17,637 nt of DNA, taken from contig VAXD01000042.1 of NCBI GenBank assembly GCA_005884155.1, forward strand, positions 24,382-42,018, in the 5' to 3' direction. Within the stretch, counting starts at the first letter, position 1. Every line of letters begins with the position of its first letter. This DNA is from Actinomycetota bacterium. Lineage in GTDB: Bacteria > Actinomycetota > Thermoleophilia > Gaiellales > Gaiellaceae. Made by a program: the position numbers and the translations under genes. This document shows, piece after piece, positions 7,502 through 14,957 of this stretch. The notes beneath the pieces are model-generated. The model saw only the letters and a program-made list of their open reading frames with translations. It had not been told where the DNA came from and made no database searches.

Positions 7502-8818
7502 CTAGGCTGCAACTGGGGCTCGCTCGACGCCTCGCAGGGTCGTCGAGGTTGCGTGCTGGATCTCGACCGGGACGAGCTCCCCCGGCGCGGCCGTGCCGGC
7601 GAAGTTGACGGTCGTGTTGCGGCGCGTGCGGCCGCGTAGGAGTGCCGGGTCGGTTCGGCTCACGCCTTCGACGAGCACTTCCTCCACGCCGCCGATGCGC
7701 TCGCGGTTGCGCTCCTCGGCGACGCGCTGGACGACCTCGACGAGGCGCTCGATGCGTTCGCGCTTGACCTCATCGGCGACCTGGTCGGCCATCGACGCGG
7801 CCTCGGTGCCGGCGCGCGGCGAGTAGACGAACGTGAAGGCGCTGTCGTAGCCGACTTCCTCGACTGCACTGAGCGTCTCCTCGAACTCGGCGTCGGTCTC
7901 GCCCGGGAAGCCGACGATCAGGTCGGTCGTCAGCGCGAGGCCCGGGATGGTTGCGCGGAGCTCGGCAACGAGTCGCAGGTAGCGGTCCCGGGAATACGTG
8001 CGCCGCATCGCCTTGAGCACGCGTGTCGAGCCGGACTGCAGCGGCAGGTGCGCGTGCTCGCAGACGGCCTCGCATTCCGCCATCGCCGCGATCACCGGGG
8101 CTCGGAAGTCCTTCGGGTGTGGGCTCGTGAAGCGGATCCGGTCAAGGCCTTCGATCGCGTCGACCGCTCGCAGGAGCTCGGCGAAGTCGCTGCCGACGTC
8201 TCGCCCGTACGAGTTGACGTTCTGGCCGAGCAGCGTCACCTCGCGCACGCCCTCGCTCGCGAGCGACTCCACCTCGGACAGGATCTCGCCCGGCCGGCGG
8301 GAGACCTCCCGCCCACGCACCGCCGGCACGATGCAGTACGAGCAGACCGAGTTGCAGCCCATCGAGATCTGCACCCACGCCTGGAAGCGGCGCTCGCGGT
8401 GGAGCGGTAGGCGGCCGGCGAACGCTCGCTCCTCCCCGGTCCCGAATGAGCCCCGGGCGACGCCCTCGCCGCCGGCGCCGACCCAGTCGGCCAGGTGCGG
8501 GATCGAGCCCGGGCCGAACGCGACATCGACGAACGGGTAGAGGTCGAAGATCCGCTCGCGCTGGGCCTCGGCGTAGCAGCCGCCGACCGCGATCACCCGC
8601 TCGGGGTCGCGCTCTTTGAGCACCCGCGCGTTGCCGAGATGCGCTGCGAGCCGGGTGTCGGGCTTCTCTCGGATCGTGCACGTATTGAAGACGAGCACGT
8701 CGGCCTCGTCCTGCGACGGCGCCTCGCCGAGCCCGAGCTCCTCGAGCAGGCCCTTGATCCGCTCCGAGTCGTGAGCGTTCATCTGGCAGCCGAACGTGGT
8801 GACGTGGTAGCGGCGCAT
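7502..8818 (-). CDS. miaB: tRNA-2-methylthio-N6-dimethylallyladenosine synthase MiaB
   Basis: This 438-residue methylthiotransferase is a radical-SAM enzyme that adds a methylthio group to i6A37 of tRNA, following MiaA. The N-terminal UPF0004 domain carries three cluster cysteines: Cys11 (FGCQMN), Cys47 (NTCTIREK) and Cys81 (GGCYAE). The radical-SAM CxxxCxxC is Cys155, Cys159 and Cys162 in MGCNSVCSYC. GQNVNSYG and SPHPKDF follow, and a C-terminal TRAM domain covers roughly the last 65 residues. I place the start at the ATG at 8818 (MRRYHVTTFGCQMN). A longer in-frame start at 8860 would lie inside the repeat element and add 14 unconserved residues. A TACGAT box sits 11-16 nt upstream of this ATG. 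Confidence 0.95.
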   Translation of the reverse strand: MRRYHVTTFGCQMNAHDSERIKGLLEELGLGEAPSQDEADVLVFNTCTIREKPDTRLAAHLGNARVLKERDPERVIAVGGCYAEAQRERIFDLYPFVDVAFGPGSIPHLADWVGAGGEGVARGSFGTGEERAFAGRLPLHRERRFQAWVQISMGCNSVCSYCIVPAVRGREVSRRPGEILSEVESLASEGVREVTLLGQNVNSYGRDVGSDFAELLRAVDAIEGLDRIRFTSPHPKDFRAPVIAAMAECEAVCEHAHLPLQSGSTRVLKAMRRTYSRDRYLRLVAELRATIPGLALTTDLIVGFPGETDAEFEETLSAVEEVGYDSAFTFVYSPRAGTEAASMADQVADEVKRERIERLVEVVQRVAEERNRERIGGVEEVLVEGVSRTDPALLRGRTRRNTTVNFAGTAAPGELVPVEIQHATSTTLRGVERAPVAA

Positions 8819-8828
8819 CGGCGGCTCA

Positions 8829-8834
8829 ATCGTA
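8829..8834 (-). promoter_or_regulatory. Candidate -10 box of miaB (near-leaderless)
   Basis: TACGAT on the minus strand fits the TANNNT consensus. It ends 10 nt before the miaB ATG, so transcription would begin only a few bases before the start codon. A typical Shine-Dalgarno is absent, as expected for such an mRNA. No convincing TTGACA-like -35 lies 16-18 nt upstream; that position falls in the end of the repeat. An equivalent box occupies nearly the same place before the rodZ-like gene. Confidence 0.4.
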
Positions 8835-8846
8835 GCCGCGGCTTCA

Positions 8847-9009
8847 GGAGGGCTTGGCAAAACCTGGTCTGTGCCGCCGGGCCGCGCTGTCCGCCCCGAG
8901 GCGGCGTCCTCAGTCGGCCCAATAGCTATCCACTATTGGGCCTCCCTGCGTCCTTGCCTCGGAACGGCCATCGCACCCCGACCACGAGCAAGGTTCCGCC
9001 AAACCCTCC
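8847..9009. repeat. 163-bp near-palindromic repeat element, copy 1
   Basis: This element is bounded by GGAGGG and CCCTCC. It matches 14958-15120 without gaps, with seven differences counted by eye (about 96% identity). The ends are imperfect inverted repeats: GGAGGGCTTGGC facing GGAGGGTTTGGC on the other strand. Similarity between the arms continues inward to a perfect 10-bp stem, GGCCCAATAG / CTATTGGGCC, at 8916-8942. The whole element could fold into one long imperfect hairpin, like a MITE or a REP-type unit. There is no transposase and no evident target-site duplication. It fills the gap between rny and miaB, and its right end supplies the last base of the rny TAG stop. Confidence 0.85.
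8916..8942. other. Central hairpin of repeat copy 1
   Basis: A perfect 10-bp stem (GGCCCAATAG with CTATTGGGCC) encloses the 7-nt loop CTATCCA. It is the apex of the long inverted repeat and could act as an RNA stem at the 3' end of rny mRNA. It lacks a U-tract, so intrinsic termination is not established. Confidence 0.6.
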
Positions 9010-10541
9010 TATTTCGCGTAGTCGACGGCGCGGCTCTCGCGGATCACCGTGACCTTGATCTGTCCCGGGTACTCGAGCTGGTCTTCGACCTCGCGCGCGA
9101 TCTCGTGCGAGAGCAGGACGGCCGCATCGTCGTCGATCTCTTTTGGCTTGACGAGCACGCGGATCTCGCGGCCGGCCTGGAGTGCGTAGACCTTCTCGAC
9201 GCCGGGGTGGCGGGCAGCGACCTCCTCGAGTGCCTCGAGCCGCTTGATGTACTGCTCGAGGCTCTCGCCGCGCGCGCCCGGGCGCGAGGCCGAGATCGCG
9301 TCGGCGGCGATCAGCAGGACGGCCTCGACGGTCTGCGGCTCGACTTCGTAGTGGTGCGCCTCGATCGCGTGCACGACGGCCGGCGACTCGCCGTAGCGAC
9401 GTGCGAACTGAGCCGAGAGAAGCGCATGCGAGCCTTCCATCTCGTGCGTCAGCGCCTTGCCGACGTCGTGCAGGAGCGCCGCGCGCTTGGCCGTCTTGAC
9501 GCTCGCCTCGAGCTCCGCTGCCATGATCCCGGCCAGGTGGACGACCTCGAGCGTGTGCTTCAGGACGTTCTGCCCGTAGCTCGTGCGGAAGCGCAGGCGG
9601 CCGAGGATTTTGACCAGCTCCTCGTGCAGCTCCCCGCAGTTCGCCTCGAAGACGGCCTGCTCCCCGGCCTGGCGGATGACCTCGTCGATCTCCGCCTTCG
9701 ACTGGTAGTACATCTCCTCGATCCGCGCCGGGTGGATGCGGCCGTCCTCGATCAGCTTCGTCAGCGTCAGCTTCGCGACCTCGCGCCGGATGCCGTCGAA
9801 CGACGAGAGGACGACAGCCTGCGGCGTGTCGTCGATGATCACGTCGACGCCGGTCAGGTGCTCGATCGCGCGGATGTTGCGGCCCTCCCGGCCGATGATC
9901 CGGCCCTTCGTGTCGTCGGAGGGAAGCTCGATCAGGGACACGGTCGTCTCTGAAGCGTGGTTCGCCGCGACCCGCTGGAGCGCGTCGGCGACGAGGTTCC
10001 GCGCGCGCCGCTTCGCCTCGCCGCGCGCTTCCTCCTCGGCCTGGCGGACGAAGCGCGCGAGCTCGTGGCGGATCAGCTCCTCGGAGCGCTCGAGCAGGTG
10101 CGCCTTCGCCTCGTTGACGGTCATGCCGGAAATCCGCTGGAGCTCGGCCTGTTGGGCGTCTCGCGCGCCCTTCAGCTCCTCCTGCAGCTCCTTCGTGTGG
10201 CCCTCGCGGTCGGCGATCCCCTGCTCGCGGCGGGTGAGCTCGGTCAGCTTCCCCTCGAGCTCCTCTTCCTTCGTAAGGATGCGCTCTTCGATCTTCAGGG
10301 TCTCCGCCCGCCGGGACGCGACCTCCTCCTCGATTTCGGCGCGGAGGCGGACCGCCTCTTCCCGGGCCTCGATCTGGGCCTCGCGCTTGAACGCCTCGGC
10401 TTCGCGGCGAGCGTCGGTGACGAGGAGTTGTCGCGTTCGGCGCGCTGCGGCCAGGCGGGAACCGGCGAAGGCGTAGAGCGACAGGAAGGCGAGGCCGGCC
10501 CCGACTGCGAGTCCGATCGCTATCCCGATGACGACGAGCAT
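9009..10541 (-). CDS. rny: Ribonuclease Y
   Basis: This 510-residue membrane-anchored endoribonuclease initiates mRNA decay in many bacteria lacking RNase E. Domains in order are an N-terminal membrane segment (about 3-26), a long charged coiled coil (about 30-190), a KH RNA-binding domain with GRIIGREGRNI (213-223), and an HD phosphohydrolase domain with the metal-binding pair His358-Asp359 in ALLHDVGKA. Length and layout are typical. The ATG at 10541 is preceded by AGGGAG with 6-nt spacing, a good ribosome binding site. The TAG stop shares its final G with the end of the repeat element. It seems to be transcribed alone, after a roughly 280-bp leader. Confidence 0.96.
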   Translation of the reverse strand: MLVVIGIAIGLAVGAGLAFLSLYAFAGSRLAAARRTRQLLVTDARREAEAFKREAQIEAREEAVRLRAEIEEEVASRRAETLKIEERILTKEEELEGKLTELTRREQGIADREGHTKELQEELKGARDAQQAELQRISGMTVNEAKAHLLERSEELIRHELARFVRQAEEEARGEAKRRARNLVADALQRVAANHASETTVSLIELPSDDTKGRIIGREGRNIRAIEHLTGVDVIIDDTPQAVVLSSFDGIRREVAKLTLTKLIEDGRIHPARIEEMYYQSKAEIDEVIRQAGEQAVFEANCGELHEELVKILGRLRFRTSYGQNVLKHTLEVVHLAGIMAAELEASVKTAKRAALLHDVGKALTHEMEGSHALLSAQFARRYGESPAVVHAIEAHHYEVEPQTVEAVLLIAADAISASRPGARGESLEQYIKRLEALEEVAARHPGVEKVYALQAGREIRVLVKPKEIDDDAAVLLSHEIAREVEDQLEYPGQIKVTVIRESRAVDYAK

Positions 10542-10822
10542 GCGCGCTCCCTGCTTGAAGCCGGGGCGGTGCCCGGCTGGGGACCGGTTGTCCGCGCCGA
10601 AACGCGGTGCTCACTCGGCACCGCTGCAGCGGACGTGCTCGAATCGGGCGATGCGGGGCAGGCGCGCGCCCCGCAGCGGACGGTCAGCTCACCGCCGCCT
10701 CGTTTTCGCCTCCTCTGCGCTCATCTTGGTCGTCGTCTCTTTCGAAGTTCCGGGGTCCGATTCGGGAAACACGTTGAGTTGCAGGCAAAATGTCGAATGA
10801 AGCCTTCGTATCCTACCGCCGC
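10542..10822 (-). promoter_or_regulatory. Intergenic leader of rny with candidate promoter and hairpins
   Basis: This is the largest non-coding gap in the window. Just at the recX end, on the minus strand, TTGCGC (10834-10839) and TAGGAT (10810-10815) are 18 bp apart, a plausible housekeeping-sigma promoter. It would give a 5' leader of about 260 nt. Downstream are a hairpin GCGGGGC/GCCCCGC (10653-10674), a hairpin GCGGTGC/GCACCGC (10604-10624) and an overlapping palindrome CCGCTGCAGCGG (10621-10632). An 11-codon open frame (MSAEEAKTRRR) is present but has no other support. I recognise no known riboswitch. Confidence 0.4.
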
Positions 10823-10839
10823 TCACCGCTCCGGCGCAA
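10810..10839 (-). promoter_or_regulatory. Candidate rny promoter
   Basis: The -35-like TTGCGC (10834-10839) and -10-like TAGGAT (10810-10815) are separated by 18 bp and overlap the last codons of recX. Transcription would start near 10802 and run into rny. This is assigned by eye only. GC-rich genomes give many chance matches, but this one sits where a promoter is needed. Confidence 0.35.
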
Positions 10840-11242
10840 TCCGAGCCTCCGCTGCGAGCTCGACGGCCTCCCGATCGAAGCCTCTGCTTGCCAGCAACCG
10901 CGCCGTCTTCGCGCCGGCGCCGCGTCGCGAGACGATCCGCTCGGCGCGTGCTCGCTCGGGCTGGAGCTCGCCCAGTGCGGAGTCGATCAGCTCGGCGTCG
11001 ATGCCCTGGCGGCGCAGATCGAAGCGAATCGCCTGGTCGCCCTTCCCCCGCTCCGCGAGGGCCCGCGCACGGCGGCCGGCGAAGCGCTCGTCGTCGAGTA
11101 GGCCCACGTGGCGTAGCTCCTCGAGAGTCTCGTCGAGCTCGCTCACGTCGATGCCCGCGCGCTGGAGCTTCTCGCGCAGGCCGCGTTCGGAGTAATCGCG
11201 CCTCGCAAGCGCGCGGGTGGCGGCCGCGAGCGCCTCGCCCAT
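10823..11242 (-). CDS. recX: Regulatory protein RecX
   Basis: This 139-residue, arginine-rich, all-helical protein follows recA directly: the recA TAA is immediately followed by the recX ATG with no gap. RecX binds RecA filaments and limits strand exchange and coprotease activity. The family pattern is visible in LARRDYSERGLREKLQRAG (repeat 1, about 12-30), then HVGLLDDERFAGRRARALAE, then GDQAIRFDLRRQGI with the third repeat after it. The length is at the short end for the family. Close coupling to recA suggests a fixed ratio set by translation. Confidence 0.9.
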   Translation of the reverse strand: MGEALAAATRALARRDYSERGLREKLQRAGIDVSELDETLEELRHVGLLDDERFAGRRARALAERGKGDQAIRFDLRRQGIDAELIDSALGELQPERARAERIVSRRGAGAKTARLLASRGFDREAVELAAEARIAPER

Positions 11243-12352
11243 TTACGCCTTCGACGCGACCTCTGCCGGCTCTTCCGCGGGTGCGGGGGCCTCGGCTTCC
11301 TCGGCCTTCGCGTCTGCCTTCGCCTCGGCCTCGAGCTCGGGCAGGAGCCGGGCCGACACGATCTGCTCCGGCCCCGCGAGCGCCTGGATGCGCGCGAGCA
11401 TCTGCTGGGCGACGTCGGGGTGCTCGCGCAGGAAGGCGGTCGCGTTCTGCCTGCCCTGTCCGAGCCGCTCGTCCTCGAAGCTGAAGTGCGAGCCCGACTT
11501 CTGGACGATCTTCCGCTCGAGCGCCGCGTCGAGCACGGTGCCCTCCCAGGAGATGCCGGTGCCGTAGATGATGTCGAACTCGGCCTGCTTGAACGGCGGC
11601 GCGACCTTGTTCTTGACCACCTTCACGCGCACGCGGTTACCGAACGCCTCGACGCCGTCCTTGAGCGTCTCGATCCGGCGGATGTCGAGGCGCACCGACG
11701 AGTAGAACTTGAGGGCCCGGCCGCCCGGCGTCGTCTCCGGATTGCCGAACATGACGCCGATCTTCTCGCGCAGCTGGTTCGTGAAGATGCAGATCGTGTC
11801 GGTGCGGTTGAGCGTGCCGGCGAGCTTCCGCAGCGCCTGGCTCATCAGGCGGGCTTGCAGGCCGACGTGGGAGTCGCCCATCTCGCCCTCGATCTCCGCC
11901 TTCGGCGTCAGCGCCGCGACCGAGTCCACGGCGACGACGTCGAGCGCGCCCGAGCGCACAAGCAGCTCGGCGATCTCGAGCCCCTGCTCGCCGGTGTCGG
12001 GCTGCGAGACGAGCAGGTCGTCGATGTTGACGCCGATCCTCTTGGCGTAGGTCGGGTCCATCGCATGCTCCGCGTCGATGAAGGCGCAGATGCCGCCGCG
12101 TCGCTGAGCCTCGGCGATGACGTGGTAGACGAGCGTCGTCTTCCCGGACGACTCGGGCCCGAAGATTTCGATCACGCGGCCGCGCGGCAGGCCGCCGATC
12201 CCGAGCGCAAGGTCGAGGGCGAGCGACCCCGTCGAGACGGCGCCGATCGAGACCTGGGCCTGGTCGCCCATGCGCATGACCGAGCCCTTTCCGAACTGGC
12301 GCTCGATCTGGCCGAGGGCGGTGTCGAGAGCTTGCTCGCGGTCCAACGTCAT
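11243..12352 (-). CDS. recA: Recombinase RecA
   Basis: This 369-residue RecA performs ATP-dependent strand exchange and activates LexA-type cleavage. Walker [10 protein letters not shown] is at 65-73, Walker B VVAVDS at 139-144, and the DNA-binding loop region [21 protein letters not shown] at about 191-211. A C-terminal tail rich in Ala, Glu and Lys begins near residue 335. The ATG at 12352 overlaps the thpR stop (ATGA). AGGAGG lies only 3 nt before it; the in-frame TTG two codons later has 9-nt spacing and would give [11 protein letters not shown], closer to common RecA openings. The true start is therefore uncertain by two residues. No intein is present. It is fifth from the left end of a coupled rodZ-cinA-thpR-recA-recX operon when recX counts as last, and no SOS-like palindrome was recognised upstream. 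Confidence 0.97.
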   Translation of the reverse strand: MTLDREQALDTALGQIERQFGKGSVMRMGDQAQVSIGAVSTGSLALDLALGIGGLPRGRVIEIFGPESSGKTTLVYHVIAEAQRRGGICAFIDAEHAMDPTYAKRIGVNIDDLLVSQPDTGEQGLEIAELLVRSGALDVVAVDSVAALTPKAEIEGEMGDSHVGLQARLMSQALRKLAGTLNRTDTICIFTNQLREKIGVMFGNPETTPGGRALKFYSSVRLDIRRIETLKDGVEAFGNRVRVKVVKNKVAPPFKQAEFDIIYGTGISWEGTVLDAALERKIVQKSGSHFSFEDERLGQGRQNATAFLREHPDVAQQMLARIQALAGPEQIVSARLLPELEAEAKADAKAEEAEAPAPAEEPAEVASKA

Positions 12353-12912
12353 CTACCTCCTAGAGCCACGGATTCGAGGACTTCATATTGCGCCCCGCCG
12401 GGGCGTAGACGTGACAGGTAAGCAGCCGCATCGGACGGCGTGAACGGCTCCAGCGCCGGGATGTCCGGCCGCAGGCGCGGTCGCTCGCGGAAGCGCAGGA
12501 CGGTCACGTGCGGCAGCCACCTCCTCCGCTCCGGTTCGTAGACGCCGAGGGCCTCGAGCCGCCCGTGCAGATCGCCCGCCAACGCCTGGGCGCGGCCGTC
12601 CTCGTCGTCGAACGTGAGCATGCCGACGCTGCGCGTCTCGCGGTAGCCGCGCACGGAGACGAGCGGCGGTTCCACGGCCGCCGCCGCGCCGCGCAGGGCG
12701 TCGACGATCGCGCCGAGCTCGCGCTCCGGCCGGTGGCCGAGGAAGGCCAGGGTGGCGTGCAGGTTCTCGCGCGCGACGATCCTGACTCCGGGCACGCCGT
12801 CGAACGCCCGGAGCTGCCAGGCGACGAGCTCGTCGAGGGTCTCGGGAGGGAGCCTGAGGGCGCAGAAGAGACGAATCCGTTCATCGCCCCCGACGCTAGC
12901 AGCCCTGCTCAA
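12349..12912 (-). CDS. thpR: RNA 2',3'-cyclic phosphodiesterase ThpR (2H family)
   Basis: This 187-residue 2H phosphoesterase carries the two hallmark motifs His52-A-T-Leu55 (LHATLAFLG) and His135-V-T-Val138 (LPHVTVLRF), spaced as in ThpR/LigT. Members open 2',3'-cyclic phosphates on RNA. The cellular role is unclear. The protein body begins at [10 protein letters not shown] near residue 14. The only suitable start is TTG at 12912, overlapping the cinA stop as TTGA. Its 3' end encodes the Shine-Dalgarno of recA. The position between cinA and recA suggests co-expression rather than a known functional link. Confidence 0.88.
   Translation of the reverse strand: MSRAASVGGDERIRLFCALRLPPETLDELVAWQLRAFDGVPGVRIVARENLHATLAFLGHRPERELGAIVDALRGAAAAVEPPLVSVRGYRETRSVGMLTFDDEDGRAQALAGDLHGRLEALGVYEPERRRWLPHVTVLRFRERPRLRPDIPALEPFTPSDAAAYLSRLRPGGAQYEVLESVALGGR
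12353..12361 (-). promoter_or_regulatory. Shine-Dalgarno of recA inside the thpR end
   Basis: AGGAGG (12356-12361) is followed by TAG and then the ATG at 12350-12352. The 3-nt spacing is unusually tight for the ATG but ideal for the TTG two codons downstream, which makes the recA start ambiguous. Confidence 0.5.
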
Positions 12913-14180
12913 GGCGATTGGTGCCGAAACTGTGACAACAGCCGCCGCAGTAGGTGGAGCCCCGCGACCGTCGCGCGGGCGCGCACCGCGGCGCGGTCCC
13001 CAGGCAGGGTCAGCTCGGCAGGACGCGCGCCCTCCAGCCCCTCAGCGTGCAGGTAGACGAGGCCGACCGGCTTCTCCGGCGTGCCGCCGCCTGGCCCCGC
13101 CACGCCCGTCACGGCGAGCGCGACGTCGGCTCCGAGACGCTCGCGCGCTCCCGCGGCCATTGCGGCCGCGACCTCGGCCGAGACGGCGCCGTGCCGCTCG
13201 AGCAGCTCCTCCGGGACGCCGAGCTCGCCCGCCTTGACGTCGTTCGCATACGCGACCACCGCGCCTCGGAACACGTCGCTCGACCCCGCGACCGACGTCA
13301 GCCGCGCCGCGACGAGGCCGCCCGTGCACGACTCGGCCGTCGCCAGCGTCAGCTCCCGCTTACGGCAGAGATCGAGCACGAGCTCCTCGACCCGCCGCTC
13401 GTCACGCGCGAACAGGTGCGGCTCGAGGCGCTCCGCGAGCTCTTCCGCAAGCCAGTCGACCCGCTCCCGCGCCTCCGGCTCGGCGAACAGGTCGACGTGG
13501 ATCTCGAAGTCCCGCGCGCAGATGGTCGCGCTCACGCCGTCGCCCTCTCCCCCGGCCTCCGCCAGCGCCCTCGCCACCGTCGACTCGCCCGCGCCGTAGA
13601 AGCGCAGCACGCGCCGCTCTGGCACCCGCGCCCGCGCGACGACCGCCTGCACGGGGGCCGATGCGAGCGCCGGCTCCCAGAGCCGCTGCAGCTCCGACGG
13701 CGGGCCCGGCAGCACGACAGCCACCGCCCCGTCCGTCTCGAGCACGAGCCCCGGCGCAGTGCCTGCGACCCCGATCACGAGCGCACCGTCGGGCAGCGTG
13801 GCCTGCTTGCGGACTCCGGTTTCGAAGTCGGCGTACGGCCGCCGCAGGCGTTCCGCAAAGCCGCGCGAGACGCGCTCGATCTCCCCCTCGAGCTCCGGAT
13901 CGACGACCAGCTCCCGCCCGGCCGCGCGCGCGAGCAGTTCGACGGTGCGGTCGTCGTGCGTCGGCCCGAGCCCGCCTGACACGAGGCAGAGGTCGGCGCG
14001 CAACCCCTCTCGAAGCGCCTCCTCCAGCTCCGCCGCGTCATCCCCGACGATCAGGATCCGCGCAGGCTCGATCCCGAGGCGGAGCAGCTCGCCGGCGAGG
14101 AACGGCCCGTTGAGATCGCTCCGTTCACCGCGCACCAGCTCGCTGCCGGTGACGACGACGACCCCGCGCGGGCGGGTCAA
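12909..14180 (-). CDS. cinA: CinA: competence/damage-inducible protein, NMN deamidase type
   Basis: This 423-residue protein has two domains. The N-terminal MoCF-like domain (COG1058) shows TGSELVRGERSDLNGPFLA (about 11-29) and SGGLGPTHDD (68-77). The C-terminal CinA/PncC domain shows ESCTGGLVAARLT (283-295, with nucleophile Ser284) and AYANDVKAGELGV. The family hydrolyses ADP-ribose and nicotinamide mononucleotide in pyridine nucleotide recycling. I chose TTG at 14180, which overlaps the rodZ-like stop as TTGA and places RGVVVVTGSEL at the usual N-terminus. The frame is open further upstream, but only as a shadow. cinA next to recA is a common arrangement in Gram-positive bacteria. Confidence 0.92.
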   Translation of the reverse strand: MTRPRGVVVVTGSELVRGERSDLNGPFLAGELLRLGIEPARILIVGDDAAELEEALREGLRADLCLVSGGLGPTHDDRTVELLARAAGRELVVDPELEGEIERVSRGFAERLRRPYADFETGVRKQATLPDGALVIGVAGTAPGLVLETDGAVAVVLPGPPSELQRLWEPALASAPVQAVVARARVPERRVLRFYGAGESTVARALAEAGGEGDGVSATICARDFEIHVDLFAEPEARERVDWLAEELAERLEPHLFARDERRVEELVLDLCRKRELTLATAESCTGGLVAARLTSVAGSSDVFRGAVVAYANDVKAGELGVPEELLERHGAVSAEVAAAMAAGARERLGADVALAVTGVAGPGGGTPEKPVGLVYLHAEGLEGARPAELTLPGDRAAVRARATVAGLHLLRRLLSQFRHQSP

Positions 14181-14929
14181 GCCGTGGCGGGAGCCCGGAC
14201 GATGCCGGTCGGCGTCACGAGCACTGCAACCGTGCCGCCGCCGCCCGGAATGGCCACCACCTTGCCGTTCAGGACGACCTTCAGGTTCGACGGGCTGCCG
14301 AAGTCGATCCAGAGCCGGCGCGCGGTCCAGCCGTGGCTCTGACCCTGGTCGACGGTCCCCGTGAAGAGCGTGCGGCCGTTCGAGGAGTAGTTGCGGACGT
14401 CCATCCACGACGGCCCATTCGCGGCGAGCACGAAGAACTTCATGCGCGCCGGCCGGGCGACCTTGCGCTTGTGCTGCCGCTGATGAGTCGCAGGCGCCTT
14501 CGTCGTGCCCGGGCCGAGGTTTGGGATCGGCTGGTTGCCGCTGTCCGAGAACTTGAAGGCCGCGATCACCAGGGCGCAGAGGACTGCGATCGCCCCGAGC
14601 GCAAGAAGGACGCCTCGCCGCTCGAGCCGCCCGTGCCGCTGGTGCACGATTGCGCTCCTGCGGGCGACCACCGGCTCACGCGGCTCCTCGTCGTCGACGC
14701 CGTAGCGCGAGTTGTACTCGTCCACGTAGAGCTGCCCGTCGAGCCCGAGCCAGTCGGCATAGGTGCGTAGGAAGCCCTTGACGTAGGTCTGCGCGGGCAG
14801 GACGTCGAAGGCCTCTTCCTCGAGGGCCCTCAGGTAGCGCGCCCTGATCTTCGTCGCCTGCTCGACCTCGCTGAGCTCGAGCTGCTGGCGGTGGCGCGCC
14901 TCGCGCAGGCTGTTGCCGATCTCGAACAC
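14177..14929 (-). CDS. RodZ-like helix-turn-helix membrane protein (DUF4115)
   Basis: This 250-residue protein has an N-terminal HTH_25-type domain (about 3-75: IGNSLREARHRQQLELSEVE, then YLRALEEEAFDVLPAQTYVKGFLRTYADWLGL). A basic linker follows, then one transmembrane segment (about 105-126) and an extracytoplasmic C-terminal domain (about 165-250) of the DUF4115 type. This is the layout of RodZ, which links the MreB cytoskeleton to cell-wall synthesis. In Gram-positive bacteria such genes sit before pgsA-cinA-recA, as here without pgsA. The start is GTG at 14929 with no Shine-Dalgarno. A TACAAT box ends 12 nt before it, so the mRNA is probably near-leaderless. Confidence 0.85.
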   Translation of the reverse strand: MFEIGNSLREARHRQQLELSEVEQATKIRARYLRALEEEAFDVLPAQTYVKGFLRTYADWLGLDGQLYVDEYNSRYGVDDEEPREPVVARRSAIVHQRHGRLERRGVLLALGAIAVLCALVIAAFKFSDSGNQPIPNLGPGTTKAPATHQRQHKRKVARPARMKFFVLAANGPSWMDVRNYSSNGRTLFTGTVDQGQSHGWTARRLWIDFGSPSNLKVVLNGKVVAIPGGGGTVAVLVTPTGIVRAPATA

Positions 14930-14941
14930 GGGAGCGCCCCG

Positions 14942-14947
14942 ATTGTA
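14942..14947 (-). promoter_or_regulatory. Candidate -10 box of the rodZ-cinA-thpR-recA-recX operon
   Basis: TACAAT on the minus strand is a strong TANNNT match. It ends 12 nt before the GTG of the rodZ-like gene, so transcription would start within a few bases of the start codon. It lies in the 28-nt spacer between repeat copy 2 and the gene. The -35 region would fall inside the repeat end, where no good consensus is seen. Confidence 0.45.
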
Positions 14948-14957
14948 GTGGCAGCCG

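Noticed and set aside
8819..8860. Longer MiaB N-terminus starting at 8860
   Set aside because: The extra 14 residues have no conservation with MiaB, and the start would lie inside the repeat element. The conserved start MRRYHVTTFGCQMN is at 8818.
8916..8942. Intrinsic terminator at the repeat apex hairpin
   Set aside because: The stem is strong but no U-tract follows on either strand, so it is recorded only as a hairpin.
8841..9015. Target-site duplication around repeat copy 1 (and copy 2)
   Set aside because: Left flanks (TTCA, GCCG) and right flanks (TATT, TAGT) do not match within or between copies. The shared TA on the right belongs to the TAG stop codons, so simple transposition is not demonstrated.
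8926..10614. 562-codon minus-strand frame overlapping rny and the repeat
   Set aside because: It is out of frame with rny, which has complete KH and HD motifs. It is arginine- and proline-rich and ends inside the repeat.
10653..10674. tRNA or small RNA gene in the rny leader
   Set aside because: The hairpins do not assemble into a cloverleaf, and no T-loop or acceptor pairing was found.
11243..12352. RecA intein
   Set aside because: The reading frame is collinear with ordinary RecA at 369 residues, with no insertion in the P-loop or loop regions.
11420..12421. 333-codon open frame on the plus strand opposite recA
   Set aside because: It mirrors recA codon structure and has no recognisable motif or ribosome site.
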